From positions 51,274,001 through 51,338,000 of the forward strand of contig OZ231128.1 of the NCBI GenBank assembly GCA_965153355.1: a stretch of 64,000 nucleotides of DNA, in the 5' to 3' direction. Below the pieces are notes generated by a model, which was given only the letters and a program-made list of their open reading frames with translations, searched no databases and was not told where the DNA came from. Source of the stretch: Flaccisagitta enflata. Its lineage: Eukaryota; Chaetognatha; Sagittoidea; Aphragmophora. This document shows positions 25,401 to 37,192 of this stretch, piece after piece (position 1 is the stretch's first letter; every line of letters starts with the position of its first letter). The position numbers and the translations under genes are program-made.

Positions 25401-26275
25401 CCCCATTAGGAAGAGAATGAGAGGCACGGCCAGTGTCTCAAAAGGCGACCGGAAGTGAAGGCAGCAATTTGCCTCCACAACAACAACGACGAGTTACTAG
25501 AAACCGGAAATGGAGGCAGGGAAAAGGGCGAGGGAAGTTGAGGAGGAAGAGGAGGCGAAAAAGGAGGCAGAGGAGGAGGAGGAGGAGGAGGAGGAGGAGG
25601 AGAGAGAGATAGTTGGACAAAACAATACCGAAATGGAAAAAGGGGGAGTATGACAGCATTATGAAGAGTAAAATTGGAGTAAGGAAGGGAAGGAGGAGGA
25701 AGAAAAATATCAAGCTATCTCCGACTTACGAAATGAAATGAAATGAAATGAAATGAAATGAAATGAAATGAAATGAAATGAAATGAAATGAAATGAAATG
25801 CACGAAAGTAAAATAGAACCAATGAAGTTGACTCGTGCACAGAGGCAGAAGAGCAACGACTGATTAAAGAAATGGATACGTTTTGCGAGCTCCAGCGGAA
25901 AGAATGATGGCTCCCCTCACACTGACAGAAGAGACTGGCTATGCCGCTATGGTACAACAAACATGAGATATTCATTTTAACTTTTGTTTTTCAAAATGTG
26001 AATTGCAGTTGAATATATCTAGCAGGGTAGTCAAAAAAGTTATTGAATCTAGTTTGAGAATGAATGACAAAATTGTTTACGGTACACAAAGCCAGTCTTA
26101 TCCAAGACATAATCATTATTGATATTTCTTTTTATCATCTACGTTGTTTCTTTACTAAGTAATTCATGGACCTCTTTTCAAAGATTGCACAGCAGCCAAC
26201 ATGACATGTAGAATTGCACAACCAACTGAAAGTAAAAATCCACTGTTGTTGATGAAAAACTCAAACGAAAATATC

Positions 26276-26411
<136 letters not shown>

Positions 26412-26860
26412 GCTGCAGTCACGTACACACTACCAGTTCGAGACGAAGAAGAAGAGGAAAAATATAGAATTTCAAGCGTAGGATGTCATTTTAGTGATAC
26501 CCGCGAGGCCTGGGTAAAGGCAGCAGTTTATGCAGAAAAAGAAAATGCGCAAAAAAAAGAAAATGAACAAAAAAATAAAGAGGCAGGTCCGAAATTGCGG
26601 AAGGGTGAGAAAAGAAAATGATAATTCCATTTCATTTCCGGTTAAGAAAAAGACAGTTTTAACAATGAGAACTTTCTTGAAGAGAGACACTTAAACATCA
26701 CAGAGGCCCGTAAAGGAGAAGATGGTTGAAATCAAGACTCGGTTGCAGATGGCACCAAGTAGAAAGAGAGAGAAAGAGAGAAAAGCCCATTGCCTGCCTG
26801 CCTGCTCATTCTCCACCTCCTCTTCCCATTCCTCCTCATATTTGCCTCCCCCGTTTTTGC
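26412..26860. other. Interval without a recognisable gene
   Basis: Mixed-composition DNA between two long dinucleotide tracts. No frame of believable composition was found. Confidence 0.5.
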
Positions 26861-26861
26861 T

Positions 26862-27052
<191 letters not shown>

Positions 27053-27109
27053 TCGGCCACCATCGACAAGAAGCAGAAGAAGAGAAAAGTAGAGAGATAG
27101 AATTACGAT

Positions 27110-27250
27110 CTGTAACGTCGCGCGGAAGTTCGTGCCATATTCCGATTGCGACGTGTTCATTGGTCTTTTTCATCGCGAAGTCGGTGCCATAACCATATCC
27201 GAGGTTCTGATTGGTCATTTACGTCGCGCAGGGAAAATGTCTCAAATTCG
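27110..27250 (+). promoter_or_regulatory. CpG-rich block with spaced ATTGGTC motifs
   Basis: Between two (CT)n tracts lies a short CpG-rich block (ACGTCGCGCGGAAG, GACGTGTTCATTGGTC, TTTACGTCGCGCAGGG). ATTGG occurs at about 27160 and 27211, one repeat length of about 51 bases apart. Inverted CCAAT boxes are typical NF-Y sites, so a promoter is possible. No gene start follows that I can recognise. Confidence 0.25.
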
Positions 27251-27336
27251 ACGTCAGCTGAAGGCTTTCTTGGAAATAAAGGGAAATCCTTTATGCGTTT
27301 GCTATCGAACTGTTCCTCTCTCTTTCCTCTGTTTCT

Positions 27337-27339
<3 letters not shown>

Positions 27340-27431
<92 letters not shown>
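27340..27431 (+). repeat. (CT)n microsatellite
   Basis: About 92 bases of CT. Confidence 0.97.
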
Positions 27432-27432
<1 letters not shown>

Positions 27433-27598
27433 ACGGGACCCAAGAGAGAGGGAGAGAGAGAGATTTTTCTGTCACCATCGACCATCGGCACTCATAGCTG
27501 CTCTTCTGCTGTTGTTTCTGCTGATTCTGTGTCGACCTCTGATTCTTGCAGGGACGGCCGAATGAATAGAACAAAAGAATCAACGGAGAATATGAGAG

Positions 27599-27601
<3 letters not shown>

Positions 27602-27684
<83 letters not shown>
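27602..27684 (+). repeat. (GA)n microsatellite
   Basis: About 82 bases of GA directly left of the foldback element. Confidence 0.97.
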
Positions 27685-27685
<1 letters not shown>

Positions 27686-27697
27686 CAGAGAAAGAGA

Positions 27698-28315
27698 CAC
27701 AGTGGGCCTTAATTGGATATGGGTTCAAAAAAATCCTCAGCAGTAGTGACTAGTATAAATAGGTACATTTTATAGTGACAAATTGATATTGACCCTTAAA
27801 AAAAAATTTCCCTTGAAAGTTTTCGCAAAAATCACTAAAATGTGTCTATTTTCTTATATATTTCTGGATAGATCCTTATGATCTATCAATTTTGAAATTC
27901 TGATTCAAGATTCATGTTCCTGGTAAAATTTCCAACTGTTTGATAGGTCACACTATATACTTTCATGTAAAAATAAAATTTTCATTTTCTATGTCACCGT
28001 TACAAAAATGCAACGGTGGCCTAAAATATAAAAATTTTATTTTTACATGAAAGTATATAGTGTGACCTATCAAATGATTGGAAATTTTACCAGGAATATG
28101 AAACTGGAATCAGAATTTCAAAATTGATGGATCATTGAGATCTATGTATGAATATAAAAGAAAATGGACATACATTAGTGATTTTTGCAAAAACTTTCAA
28201 GGGAAATTTTTTTTTAAGGGTCAATATCAATTATTCACTATAAATTATGCCTATTTATACAAGTCACTACTGCTGAGGATTTTTTTGAACCCATATCTAA
28301 TTAAGGCCCACTGTG
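27698..28315. mobile_element. 618-bp foldback element
   Basis: Two arms of about 300 bases are near-exact reverse complements (27698-27998 and 28013-28315). They start CACAGTGGGCC and end GGCCCACTGTG. The centre holds a second small hairpin, CACCGTT..AACGGTG. Target duplication is unclear: GAGACA flanks both sides loosely, and a CAGTG-type end would suit hAT-like MITEs. No coding capacity. Confidence 0.8.
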
Positions 28316-28464
28316 GAGACAGATGGACAGAGGGTAAGTCAGACGGGGGCAAAGAAAAAGGCAGATCGAGAGAAAACATAGGTACAGGGTTGCTACAAGT
28401 AGAGACGTAGTATTTGTTGCTTGAAGGCTGTGTCTACAATTGTTTGTGGATAAACATGATACAG

Positions 28465-28975
28465 AACAAGCCCAGCAGACCAACAGTCGCGTGCTCCGTT
28501 TTACAAATACACACATATTCCTTTCTCTTTTCCTTCTACCCTTCTTTGCATACTTCCTTCTTTCCATCATTACTCCCTTCTTACGTTCCTTCCTTCCTTC
28601 CTTCCTCCCTTCCATCCTTCCTCTCCCCCTTCTTCTATCCTATCTTCCCTCCTCTCTCCTCTCTTTCCTTTCTTCCATTTCAGAGCATAATTCGCACAAT
28701 GTTCCACAATATTCCACAATGTTCCAAAATGTTCCCAAATTTTGAAAGTGTTAGAAATGTACCCTGAAGTACCTAGAGTACCTTAAGTACCCTAAAGTAC
28801 CCTATGGTACCCTATGTTACCCTAAAGTACCCTATAGTACCCTTAAGTATCCTGAAGTACCCAGAGTACCTCAGGTACCCTAAAAAACCCTTAAGTACCT
28901 ACAGTACCCTAAAGTACCTTAAAGTACCCTTAGGCACCTAAAGTACCCTAAAGTATCCTGAAGTACAATTGAGTG
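28465..28975 (+). mobile_element. Probable hairpin-family start plus GTACCCTAAA decamer array
   Basis: AACAAGCCC followed by CAACAGTCGCGTGC matches the AACAAG end of the family. A degenerate decamer array (GTACCCTAAA-like, 28756-28970) follows, comparable to the decamer arrays in the long copies at 12620 and 16628. The hairpin end may be the one at 29551, which would make one element of about 1.1 kb with the (CA)n tract inside it. Confidence 0.4.
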
Positions 28976-29059
28976 TAGAAAGCCCAAAACAAATACATAC
29001 GGACACAAACACACAGACAAACACTGAGACAAACACTGAGACACACACACAGACACAAA

Positions 29060-29196
<137 letters not shown>

Positions 29197-29367
29197 CAAA
29201 AACTTAATCACAAACTCTCTCTCACGCCCACAATGATTAACTGAAAGGTAACGTGAAAGCAGAAAGAAGACTGAGGATGGATGGAAACGAGAATCGACAA
29301 TGATAGCAGAAAGAAATTGTCTTTCGGAACATCTCCTTCCGGTGCAAGGTGAAGCGAAAGAAAAGAG

Positions 29368-29370
29368 AGA

Positions 29371-29403
<33 letters not shown>
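29368..29403 (+). repeat. (GA)n microsatellite
   Basis: Short GA tract directly left of a hairpin element. Confidence 0.9.
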
Positions 29404-29405
<2 letters not shown>

Positions 29406-29551
29406 TTAAGGCCGTATACACTCCCCCCAGTCGCGGACGGGTGAGCAGGAGCGGAATAGCGAGAGAACGCTCACGTTTTGTTTTTGTTACCGACCGACAG
29501 ACAGACCGACAGACCAACATAGCAAGCTCTAGAGTCGCGAGTCCGCGACTA
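29406..29551 (+). mobile_element. Hairpin-(RGAC)n element, GTCGCGGAC variant
   Basis: AAGGCCGTATACAC, CAGTCGCGGACGGG, GTTACCGACCGACAGACAGACC, then CTCTAGAGTCGCG-AGTC-CGCGACT followed by AAAAG. It is intact at the hairpin end. Confidence 0.75.
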
Positions 29552-29939
29552 AAAGAAATAAGCGAAACTACATAAAAAGAGCAGCAAAATGGTACTCAGC
29601 TCAGGGAGAAAATCTTACGCTTAACTAGGCAAAGAATAGCACATAGTCAGCGGTACCTATGCCCTGCTCTATGAGATCGGCTGTAGTAGCATGGAGGAAG
29701 GAGAGTTGCTGTTCCAAAAGAATCTTTTAACATTCCTACGTTGCCACCCAAAACTGTGGCCTCAATACTCAATCCCGATCCCAAATTCAGAATTCCAGTT
29801 CCAGGTCGAAATTTTTCAACTAAAGCCATAACTCCTTGAATACCTGAAACTCAAAATCCAGACTAGAGTCAGGGACCCAGATCTAGGCCTGGGGGCCCTT
29901 TATTCAAGCTTTAGGCCGCTACTAAAAAGACGGAGAGAA

Positions 29940-30125
29940 AATATGGCAAAAAGGCACGCTCGGTTGACGTCAACGGCGTTGTCGTCATCGGCGTCATTGT
30001 CGTTATTGCTGTCGTCATTGTTATCGTCATCGTCGTCGTCATCAACGTTGTATTTGTCGTCATCAGCGCCGGCGGAGTTGTCGTCATCGGCGGAATCCTC
30101 GGCGTCGGCGTTGCACCTGAACTTT
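29940..30125 (+). repeat. Degenerate GTC/GTCATC repeat
   Basis: Imperfect tandem of GTCGTCATC-like triplets, merging into the 25-bp minisatellite. Confidence 0.7.
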
Positions 30126-30169
30126 CACGTAGTTGGACGAGAAAGTGAAGCAAAGAGGAACGATTGCAC

Positions 30170-30980
30170 GGTCTGCCATAAATTGCAACTGCATGGACTG
30201 ACATATTTGGCAACTGCATGGTTTGACATATTTGGTAACTGCATGGTCTGCCATATTCGGCAACTGCATGGTTTGCCATATTTGGCAGTTGCATGGTTTG
30301 CCATAATTGGCAACTGCATGGTTTGCCATATTTGGCAACTGCATGGTCTGCCATATTTGGCAACTGCATGGTCTGCCATATTTGGCAACTGCATGGTCTG
30401 CCATATTTGGCAACTGCATGGTTTGCCATATTTGGCAACTGCATGGTCTGCCATATTTGGCAACTGCATGGTCTGCCATATGTGGCAACTGCATGGTCTG
30501 CCATATTTGGCAACTGCATGGTCTGCCATATTTGGCAACTGCATGGTCTGCCATATTTGGCAACTGCATGGTCTGCCATATTTGGCAACTGCATGGTCTG
30601 CCATATTTGGCAACTGCATGGTCTGCTATATTTGGCAACTGCATGGTCTGCCATGATTGGCAACTGCATGGTCTGCCATATTTGACAACTGCATGGTTTG
30701 CCATATTTGACAACTGCATGGTTTGCCCTATGTGGCAACTGCATGGTCTGCCATATTTGAAAACTGCATGGTTGTTGTTGTTGTTTGCCGGGGAGTCTTA
30801 TTCGGAAGGGGGTTGTACACGATTTGGCTTCTTCGAGAGGCTATATGGCCACCACATTGGGCTCATGAACATTTACCGTATTTGAGGGCCGTATGGTTTG
30901 CTGTATTTGACAAGTGCACAATCTGCTATATTTGACGACTGAATGGTCTGCCATATTTGACTACTGAATGCGGTCAAATG
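30170..30980 (+). repeat. 25-bp minisatellite, about 30 copies
   Basis: The unit is GCATGGTCTGCCATATTTGGCAACT, written here as GCATGGTCTGCCA plus TATTTGGCAACT. It contains a small inverted repeat, TGCCA-TATT-TGGCA. Copies 30300-30620 are nearly identical and the edges are more diverged. The unit has no stop in any frame on either strand and 25 is not a multiple of 3. All six frames stay open and each translates as a 25-residue repeat. The array abuts the palindrome that starts near 30975. Confidence 0.95.
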
Positions 30981-33332
30981 CACATGTTGGGCTACATTGA
31001 AAAAAAAAATTGAGCTGGCAGGCTAAAAAAGGGTCAAACTTGTGTAAAAAAACCTGGGGAATCCAACCGTGGTATTTTTAGAGCCCTAAGAGTGTCCGGC
31101 TAGAAACGGCCCCCAAAAAACCCCTTAAGATGGCCATTTTTGGGTATTTTTGGCTAAATTTTTTTTCTTAAATGGAGGCCAACAGTTTTAATTTATAGCT
31201 GGGGATGCATCATGAGGTAATATACAAGAAAAATAATAATCATGACGTTGGGGCTACTGTGGGGTACCTAAAAGAGCCCCAAAAGAGCCCCTAATGCAAA
31301 AAATAAATAGTTTTTTTTTTCATTGTGGCTACAAAAATAGTTGTATACCCTTCAAATTTGAAATGGAAGTTCCTAATTATTGCAACTACCATCATGCAAA
31401 ATTTTGTGGCCCTCCCTGAAAGGCTTCATAGGGAAATTTTGCCCCAAATACCAAAAATCGCCTTAAAAAATTTTTGAGTTCATTGACCTCAAAACGTTAT
31501 TTACAAGTCATAGAACCCCAATAACTTTTCCTATTTCTTAAATATAACATCTTAACAGCTTCCAAAAAAAATTTCAGACCATATTTCCAAAAAATGGCTG
31601 AGATATGACCATTTTAAGTGACGTGGTAAAACTGAAAAACGCCAAAAATGTTCATTTTTTGGTATATTTGGCTTAAATTTTGCACAAAAGTAGCTCCTTA
31701 CAGTTTGAATTTAATGATGGAGGCGCTTCATGATGTAATCCATTAGAAAAATAATAATCATGATGGTGGGGCTACTGTGGGGTACCTAAAAGGGCCCAAA
31801 AAGGGCCCCTAATGCAAAAATAAATAGTTTTTTATTCATTGTGGCTACAGAAATAGTCGGATTCCCTTAAAATTTGAAATGGAAGTTCCTAATTAATGCA
31901 ACTACCAGCATAAAAAAATTTGTGGCCCTCCCTGAATGGCTTCATAGGGAAATTTGGCCCTAAATACCCAAAATTGCTTTAAAAAAATCATGTTGTTGAG
32001 TTCATTGACCTCAAAACATTCTTAAAAAGTCATAGAACCCCAAATACTTTTGCTATTTTTAAAATATAACATCTTAAGAGCTTCCAAAAAAAATTCCAGA
32101 TCATATTTCCAAAAAATGGCTGAGATATTACCATTTTAAGTGACGTGGTAAAACTGAAAAACGCCGAAAATGTTTATTTTTGGGTATATTTGGAAAAAAT
32201 TGGGTGGTAAAGTGACCCCCAACAGTTTGAATTCAATGTTGGGGGTGCTTCATGATGTAAGGTCTAGGAATAAAAGAATCACGATGGTTTTTGGGCAGCG
32301 GCCCCGAAGGGGTCGATTACCTATGCTTTCACACATATGGGGGATTTTCTCCTCCTCCTTCTACATCCCCCCCCTCAAATCTGAGTCCCGAGGCCCAAAT
32401 CCCAGTCTTGAGTCTATTTTTGAAATAGGAAAAGTATTTGGGGTTCTATGACTTTTTAAGAATGTTTTGAGGTCAATGAACTCAACAACATGGTTTTTTT
32501 ATAGCGATTTTGGGTATTTAGGGCCAAATTTCACTATGAAGCCATTCAGGGAGGGCCATAAATTTTTTTATGCTGGTAGTTACATTAATTAGGAACTTCC
32601 ATTTCAAAATTTAAGGGAATCCAACTATTTTTGTAGCCACAATGAAAAAAAAACTATTTATTTTTGCATTAGGGGCCCTTTCAGGTACCCCACAGTAGCC
32701 CCACCATCATGATTATCATTTTTCTAATGGATTACATCATGAAGCGCCTCCATCATTAAATTCAAACTGTAAAGAGCCACTTTTGTGCCAAATTTAAGCC
32801 GAATGTACCTAAAAATGAACATTTTTAGCATTTTTCAGTTTTAACACGTCACTTAAAATGGTCATATCTCAGCCATTTTTTGGAAAAATGGTCTGAAATT
32901 TTTTTTGGAAGCTGTTAAGATGTTATATTTAAGAAATAGGAAAAGTTATTGGGGTTCTATGACTTGTAAATAACGTTTTGAGGTCAATGAACTCAAAAAC
33001 ATGATTTTTTAAAGGCAATTTTTGGTATTTGGGGCAAAATTTCCCTATGAAGCCTTTCAGGGAGGGCCACATGATGCATCCCCAGCTATGAATTAAAACT
33101 GTTGGCCTCCATTTAAGAAAAAAATTGTTGCCAAAAATACCCAAAAATGGCCATTTTTAGTTTTTTTTGGGGGCCGTTTCTAACCGGACACTCTTAGGGC
33201 TCTAAAAATGCCACGGTTAGATTCCCCATGTTTTTTTACACAAATTTGACCTTTTTTTAGCCTGCCAGCCCAATTTTTTCTTTGCGACTAGAAATAAAGC
33301 AGCTAGCCCAACATGTGCATGTGACGGAATGG
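30975..33332. repeat. 2.4-kb imperfect palindrome
   Basis: Outer landmarks ATGCACATGTTGGGCTA (30980) and TAGCCCAACATGTGCAT (33305-33322) are reverse complements. Homology runs inward through GAGCCCTAAGAGTGTCCGG and the GTGACGTGGTAAAACTG block. The left arm contains two tandem units of about 530 bases (31137-31645 and 31646-32190) and the right arm a shortened inverted counterpart. Part of a GGGCAGC-type element (32293-32413) sits at the centre. No reading frame has transposase-like composition. Confidence 0.8.
32293..32413 (+). mobile_element. GGGCAGC-ended element, half copy
   Basis: GGGCAGCGGCCCCGAAGGGG, TCGATTACCTATGCTTTCAC, ACATATGGGG, a C/T-rich stretch, then GGCCCAAATCCCAGTCTTGA. Only one arm is present. 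Full palindromic relatives are at 48316-48696 and 62673-63166. Confidence 0.7.
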
Positions 33333-33565
33333 TCTGACTTATCAGACGGTGTTTCACAATCGCAATTTTGGGATAAATAATGCAGACAACGAAAACAGAA
33401 AAAAAAAATCGACGAATAGAATCTAGAAAAAGCTTTAGATACAAAAATAGGGCAGACTCACAATTCAGCAACCACAACACATTCCCAAAAGGTTTCATAC
33501 GTGCCTGGACTACGGATCATCAAGAGGGTCTCATGTGCCACTGTCAAATCGGCCTATTCCTTCCA

Positions 33566-33576
33566 ACGCCTCTCTC

Positions 33577-33666
<90 letters not shown>
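33566..33666 (+). repeat. (CT)n microsatellite
   Basis: About 95 bases of CT. Confidence 0.97.
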
Positions 33667-33669
<3 letters not shown>

Positions 33670-34698
33670 GGAAACCCTTCCTCTTTCCATTCTATTTCTC
33701 ATATTTCTCCCATCTCATCCTCTCTTCTAGGAACTGTCTCATTTTGCCCGCTCTTTTCACCGCCGCCTCTTCTCTATTCTTCAGTTTCAGTTTTGAAGTT
33801 CAATTCTACCTCTCCCCGATTTCTATCTTAGGACAAAAAAATTATTCTTCCTAAAAAACGAGCAGCATCGTTGGAAGAGTGCGCTTCCAAAACGAATAAA
33901 GCTACGACAATTAGATTGGGCTGATTTAAAAGAGCTAATCAAAATCTGGTAGCTGTAGCTGTTAACATTCCCTTTCCAATCTCTCCATTGGCCTTACCAA
34001 CTGCACTGCCCCAGAACTTCACTACTAGCATATTTCCATTCAATCCCTCCTCCGCGCTTTTCTCGCCTCCTTCACCTCCTTCCTCCCTCTCGTCCTCAAC
34101 CCTTCCTTAGCCCTGTTCTTTATCCTTCCTCTCTTTCCTCCTTCCATCCCCGTCCCTTTGCCCAGCTTCCACCCTCCCCCTCCTTCCCTCTCCCCTTCGC
34201 CCCTCCTTCCCTCTCCTCCTTCCCTCCCTCTCTCCCTCCCTCTTTCTCTTCCTCCCTCTATCCCGTCCCTTTGCCCCCAGGCTTTCCTTGGCAAACAGAG
34301 TTACTCAGCGGCGCCGGCAAATGATGAGGAAAGGATAAATGAAAGCATTGGAGAGAAATTAAGCTTGGGGCGCGTGAGTGGAGGATAAATTGGGTCGCGC
34401 GTGGCCGCCATCTTGGATTGGAAGACCACGATCGATGATCAACGCCCGTGTAAGCTACTATCTCCTAAACCCCAACCTATCTACTCTTTCTTAGAACTAG
34501 GTTACCTGCAGCCTTTCTGTTCATTCTCTGTACCCCCCCCCCCTTTCACTTCCTCCTACCCTTACCCAGCCTTTCTCTTCAATACTTCAGGATGGATGAT
34601 TGAGGTCCGATTTCAAAAATACGTATCTGTATCTTTTAACTGCCCTCTCCTGCCCCCAACCTTCCCCACCCCCCTCCCGAGTTTAGGGGCCCATATGG
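33667..34698. other. C/T-rich interval, no gene recognised
   Basis: Long pyrimidine-rich stretches (for example TCCCTCCCTC at 34190-34262). No frame with believable coding composition. Confidence 0.5.
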
Positions 34699-35321
34699 TA
34701 CACTGGGTTGATGACATTTTTCATGTAGAGGCTTCAAATCTGGCAAACTATATGAAACTTGGGATTCTGGTACATTTTGACATGCTCTTTCCATCCAGGG
34801 GGGGTACCAGGCTCAAAAATGAAAAATGTTGCCGCAAATTGCCGCATATTGCAGCAACTTTGATGAAATTTTGCGATTAAGGATTTTTTGTAAAACAATC
34901 ATTTTTTTCTCAATAGGAAGACAAAATGAGGTGATCTTATGATACTTCTAGCAAAAATAACCCAAAAATAGACATTGCAGCAACTTCTTTTTGCTGCAGC
35001 AGGTTGCTGTAAGTTCGCAAATACAAAACCCTTCATTTTTTAGCTTCTAAAAAAGTGTAAATGAACAATTGCATGTTTTTTTGAAAAAAAAAATCTTTTG
35101 CATGAATGTCCATAATTACTAATAAAAAATGAGAGACTGCAAGTTTTTTTTTGTTTTTTTTTTTGTGCTGCTAAATTAGTTTTTTTAAGACATTTGCGTT
35201 AAACATAGAATAATTCTACATAGCTAGGAATCATATAAGGAACTAGCTGAAAGAACTTTGTGTGAACATAATGCAGAATGTAATGCAGAATTTATTGTTG
35301 CTTACACTTTTATTTTACCTC

Positions 35322-36085
35322 GCCTTCAAAAGCGACTGTAACCAGCAAAACCTTTATTGTGCCTAAAGTATTTACATTTAGACATCCAGGTTGGTCTTGT
35401 CTCAAAGCATATAACCTACCATTTGTTCATGCAAAATTTCAATGTAGTGGCTCGAGCAGTTTGGCTTCCACATGGTTTCGAGTGAAAATGTGGTGAGACC
35501 CTTGACAGGTTCCTCATAAACTTGATATATAGACTTTCATAACCTTAAAACAGTGTTATTGTCTTATGAATCAAATAAAGATAGCCAGATTGGTCTCAAA
35601 ACATAAATATGATTCTAGGTATATGTTTCTCTCGAGAAATAAATCAAAGTTGTGATATTCATGTAGCAATTCCAATTTTTCCCTCTGATGTTTTGAGGTC
35701 TGACAAGGTTTTTTATCCCATCACTTGTCCAAAATAGCCTAATTTTCTTTGAAAATCACGAGAAATCCAAACTGATATGACACAGGGGTTCATTTCTACC
35801 AAATTATGATCAATGGGTCATTCTAGCTCAATGTTGATAAAATTTACTCAACTTTATTGATGCAAACTTGGTTGAAAATGCAATTTTTTAGCAAAATTTC
35901 ATCAAATTTCATTAAATTTCAAAATAAGTGGAAGCCAATCTGTTGGAGCCACTGCTACAAAATTTTGCATGAATAAATGGTAGGTTATGTGCTTTTAGAC
36001 AAAACCAATCTAAATTTATTAATATGGATAATTGAAACAAAAAGGTTTTACTGGTTACAGTTGCTTTTGAAAACAGGGTAGTGAC
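35322..36085. repeat. Inner inverted repeat pair
   Basis: 35322-35482 is the imperfect reverse complement of 35930-36085. Shared blocks are CTTCAAAAGCGACTGTAACC, AGCATATAACCTACCATTTG and GTTTGGCTTCCAC. The spacer is about 450 bases of A/T-rich DNA without a gene. Confidence 0.7.
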
Positions 36086-36177
36086 AATAGTACAGTTCCA
36101 TATAGATGGCAGTGAAACAGAAGTGCAATATGTTATTACATAGCAGTTGGATTTTATGCTTAGGGTCTCTTTTTTTT

Positions 36178-36314
36178 AGGTGCGACAAAGCACCTCTATA
36201 ACTAGCTGTGTCCGTCGGTTGGTCGGTCGGTCAGTCGGTCGGTCGGTTGGTTGGTTGGTAACGCATTCGTTCGACGATCCACACGTCGCACCTTATTGGC
36301 CTACTTGGCCTTGT
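36178..36314 (-). mobile_element. Hairpin-(GTCY)n element, AGGTGC subfamily, intact
   Basis: AGGTGC-GACAAA-GCACCT, CTATAACTAGCTGTGTCC, about ten GTCG/GTTG units, GGTAACGCATTCGTTCGACG, CCACACGTCGCACCTTATTGG and CCTTGTT. About 137 bases, near-identical in layout to 12408-12547. Confidence 0.9.
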
Positions 36315-36562
36315 TTCTTACACAATAGAAGATAATGAATGGTATAATCAGTACATGAATAAACACACACTTTGTTTCTTGGACTTGTTTCTTAGACATT
36401 TTTAGAACAATGAAGCAACAACTCACAATGATAAATTGATGATATATAAAAATTACACTTTTATTTTAGTGACACTAGTACAGTTTCATATAGATGGCAG
36501 TGAAACAGAAGTACAATATGTTATTATATAGCAGTCAGATTTTATGCTTAGGGTTTCTTTTT

Positions 36563-36752
36563 AGTCGCGTGCACGCGACTTTACAACCCGCTTTGTCCGT
36601 CGGTTGGTCGGTCGGTTGGTCGGTCAGACTTTACTTTTTTTATGATTTTATTTCTTTGACCTCACTGCTCCTGCCCAAATGGTCTGGTGACCTCAAATAT
36701 GGCCCCTGCCCACCCGCACGCGACTTCGGTGGCCGTGTATCCGGCCTTGTTT
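36563..36752 (-). mobile_element. Hairpin-(GTCY)n element, AGTCGCG subfamily, intact
   Basis: AGTCGCGTGCACGCGACT, six GTCG/GTTG units, a CAGACTTTACTTTTTTTATG block, GCCCCTGCCCACCCGCACGC and CCGGCCTTGTT. About 190 bases. Very close to 14904-15108. Confidence 0.9.
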
Positions 36753-36949
36753 TCTTACACAATAGAAGATAATGAATGGTATAATCAGTACATGAATAAA
36801 CACACACTTAGTTTCTTGGACTTGTTTCTTAGACATTTTTAGAACAATGAAACAACAACTCACAATGATAAATTGATGATATACAAAAATTACAATGATG
36901 GTGAATTCCACGAAAACTTGTAAGTAAAAATGGAAAATTTTAATTCAAC

Positions 36950-37192
36950 TTAAGTCATCCGTTGTAATGCTTCTTCAAGACTGAATTCTTCATCAGAGAC
37001 ATAAATTTCATCTTCATCATTCACAACGCTAGCAATATTTGAATATCTAGTACTAGTTTCACTGTTATTTTGATTCTTGTTTTCTTGTGCAAAAGGTTTG
37101 ATAGTGGCAACTTCTAGTGCACAATCATCTATTTCACGAGGCATAACTGGTTTGACATTATTCAAGCTACCTAAGAATTCATTGTTTTTACT
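36950..37192 (-). pseudogene. Acidic C-terminal extension after an in-frame stop of the MYND-like gene
   Basis: Directly after the TGA at 37193-37195, the same frame stays open for 80 codons. It starts SKNNEFLGSLNNVKPVMPRE and contains the acidic stretch VNDEDEIYVSDEEFSLEEAL before a TAA-type end. The composition is ordinary and coding-like. If the TGA is a nonsense change, this is the former C-terminus of the protein. If not, it is 3' untranslated DNA that happens to be open. There is no internal methionine in good context near the start. Confidence 0.45.

Larger units (their letters stand above)
36080..36895 (+). repeat. Tandem duplication, each copy interrupted at the same base by a different hairpin element
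   Basis: Copy 1 is 36080-36459 and copy 2 is 36469-36895. Both run from GTGACAATAGTACAG (copy 2 GTGACACTAGTACAG) through CATATAGATGGCAGTGAAAC to GATTTTATGCTTAGGG and a T run. They resume with CTTACACAATAGAAGATAAT to AATTGATGATATA. The insert is an AGGTGC-subfamily element in copy 1 and an AGTCGCG-subfamily element in copy 2. Confidence 0.9.

Noticed and set aside
29911-30885. Six overlapping long frames of 130-277 codons with 25-residue repeats
   Set aside because: A 25-bp stop-free tandem unit forces this; no independent coding evidence such as start context, splice sites or ordinary composition.
30170-30980. Possible CRISPR array
   Set aside because: Units are contiguous 25-bp tandem copies with no unique spacers, in eukaryote-like DNA without cas genes.
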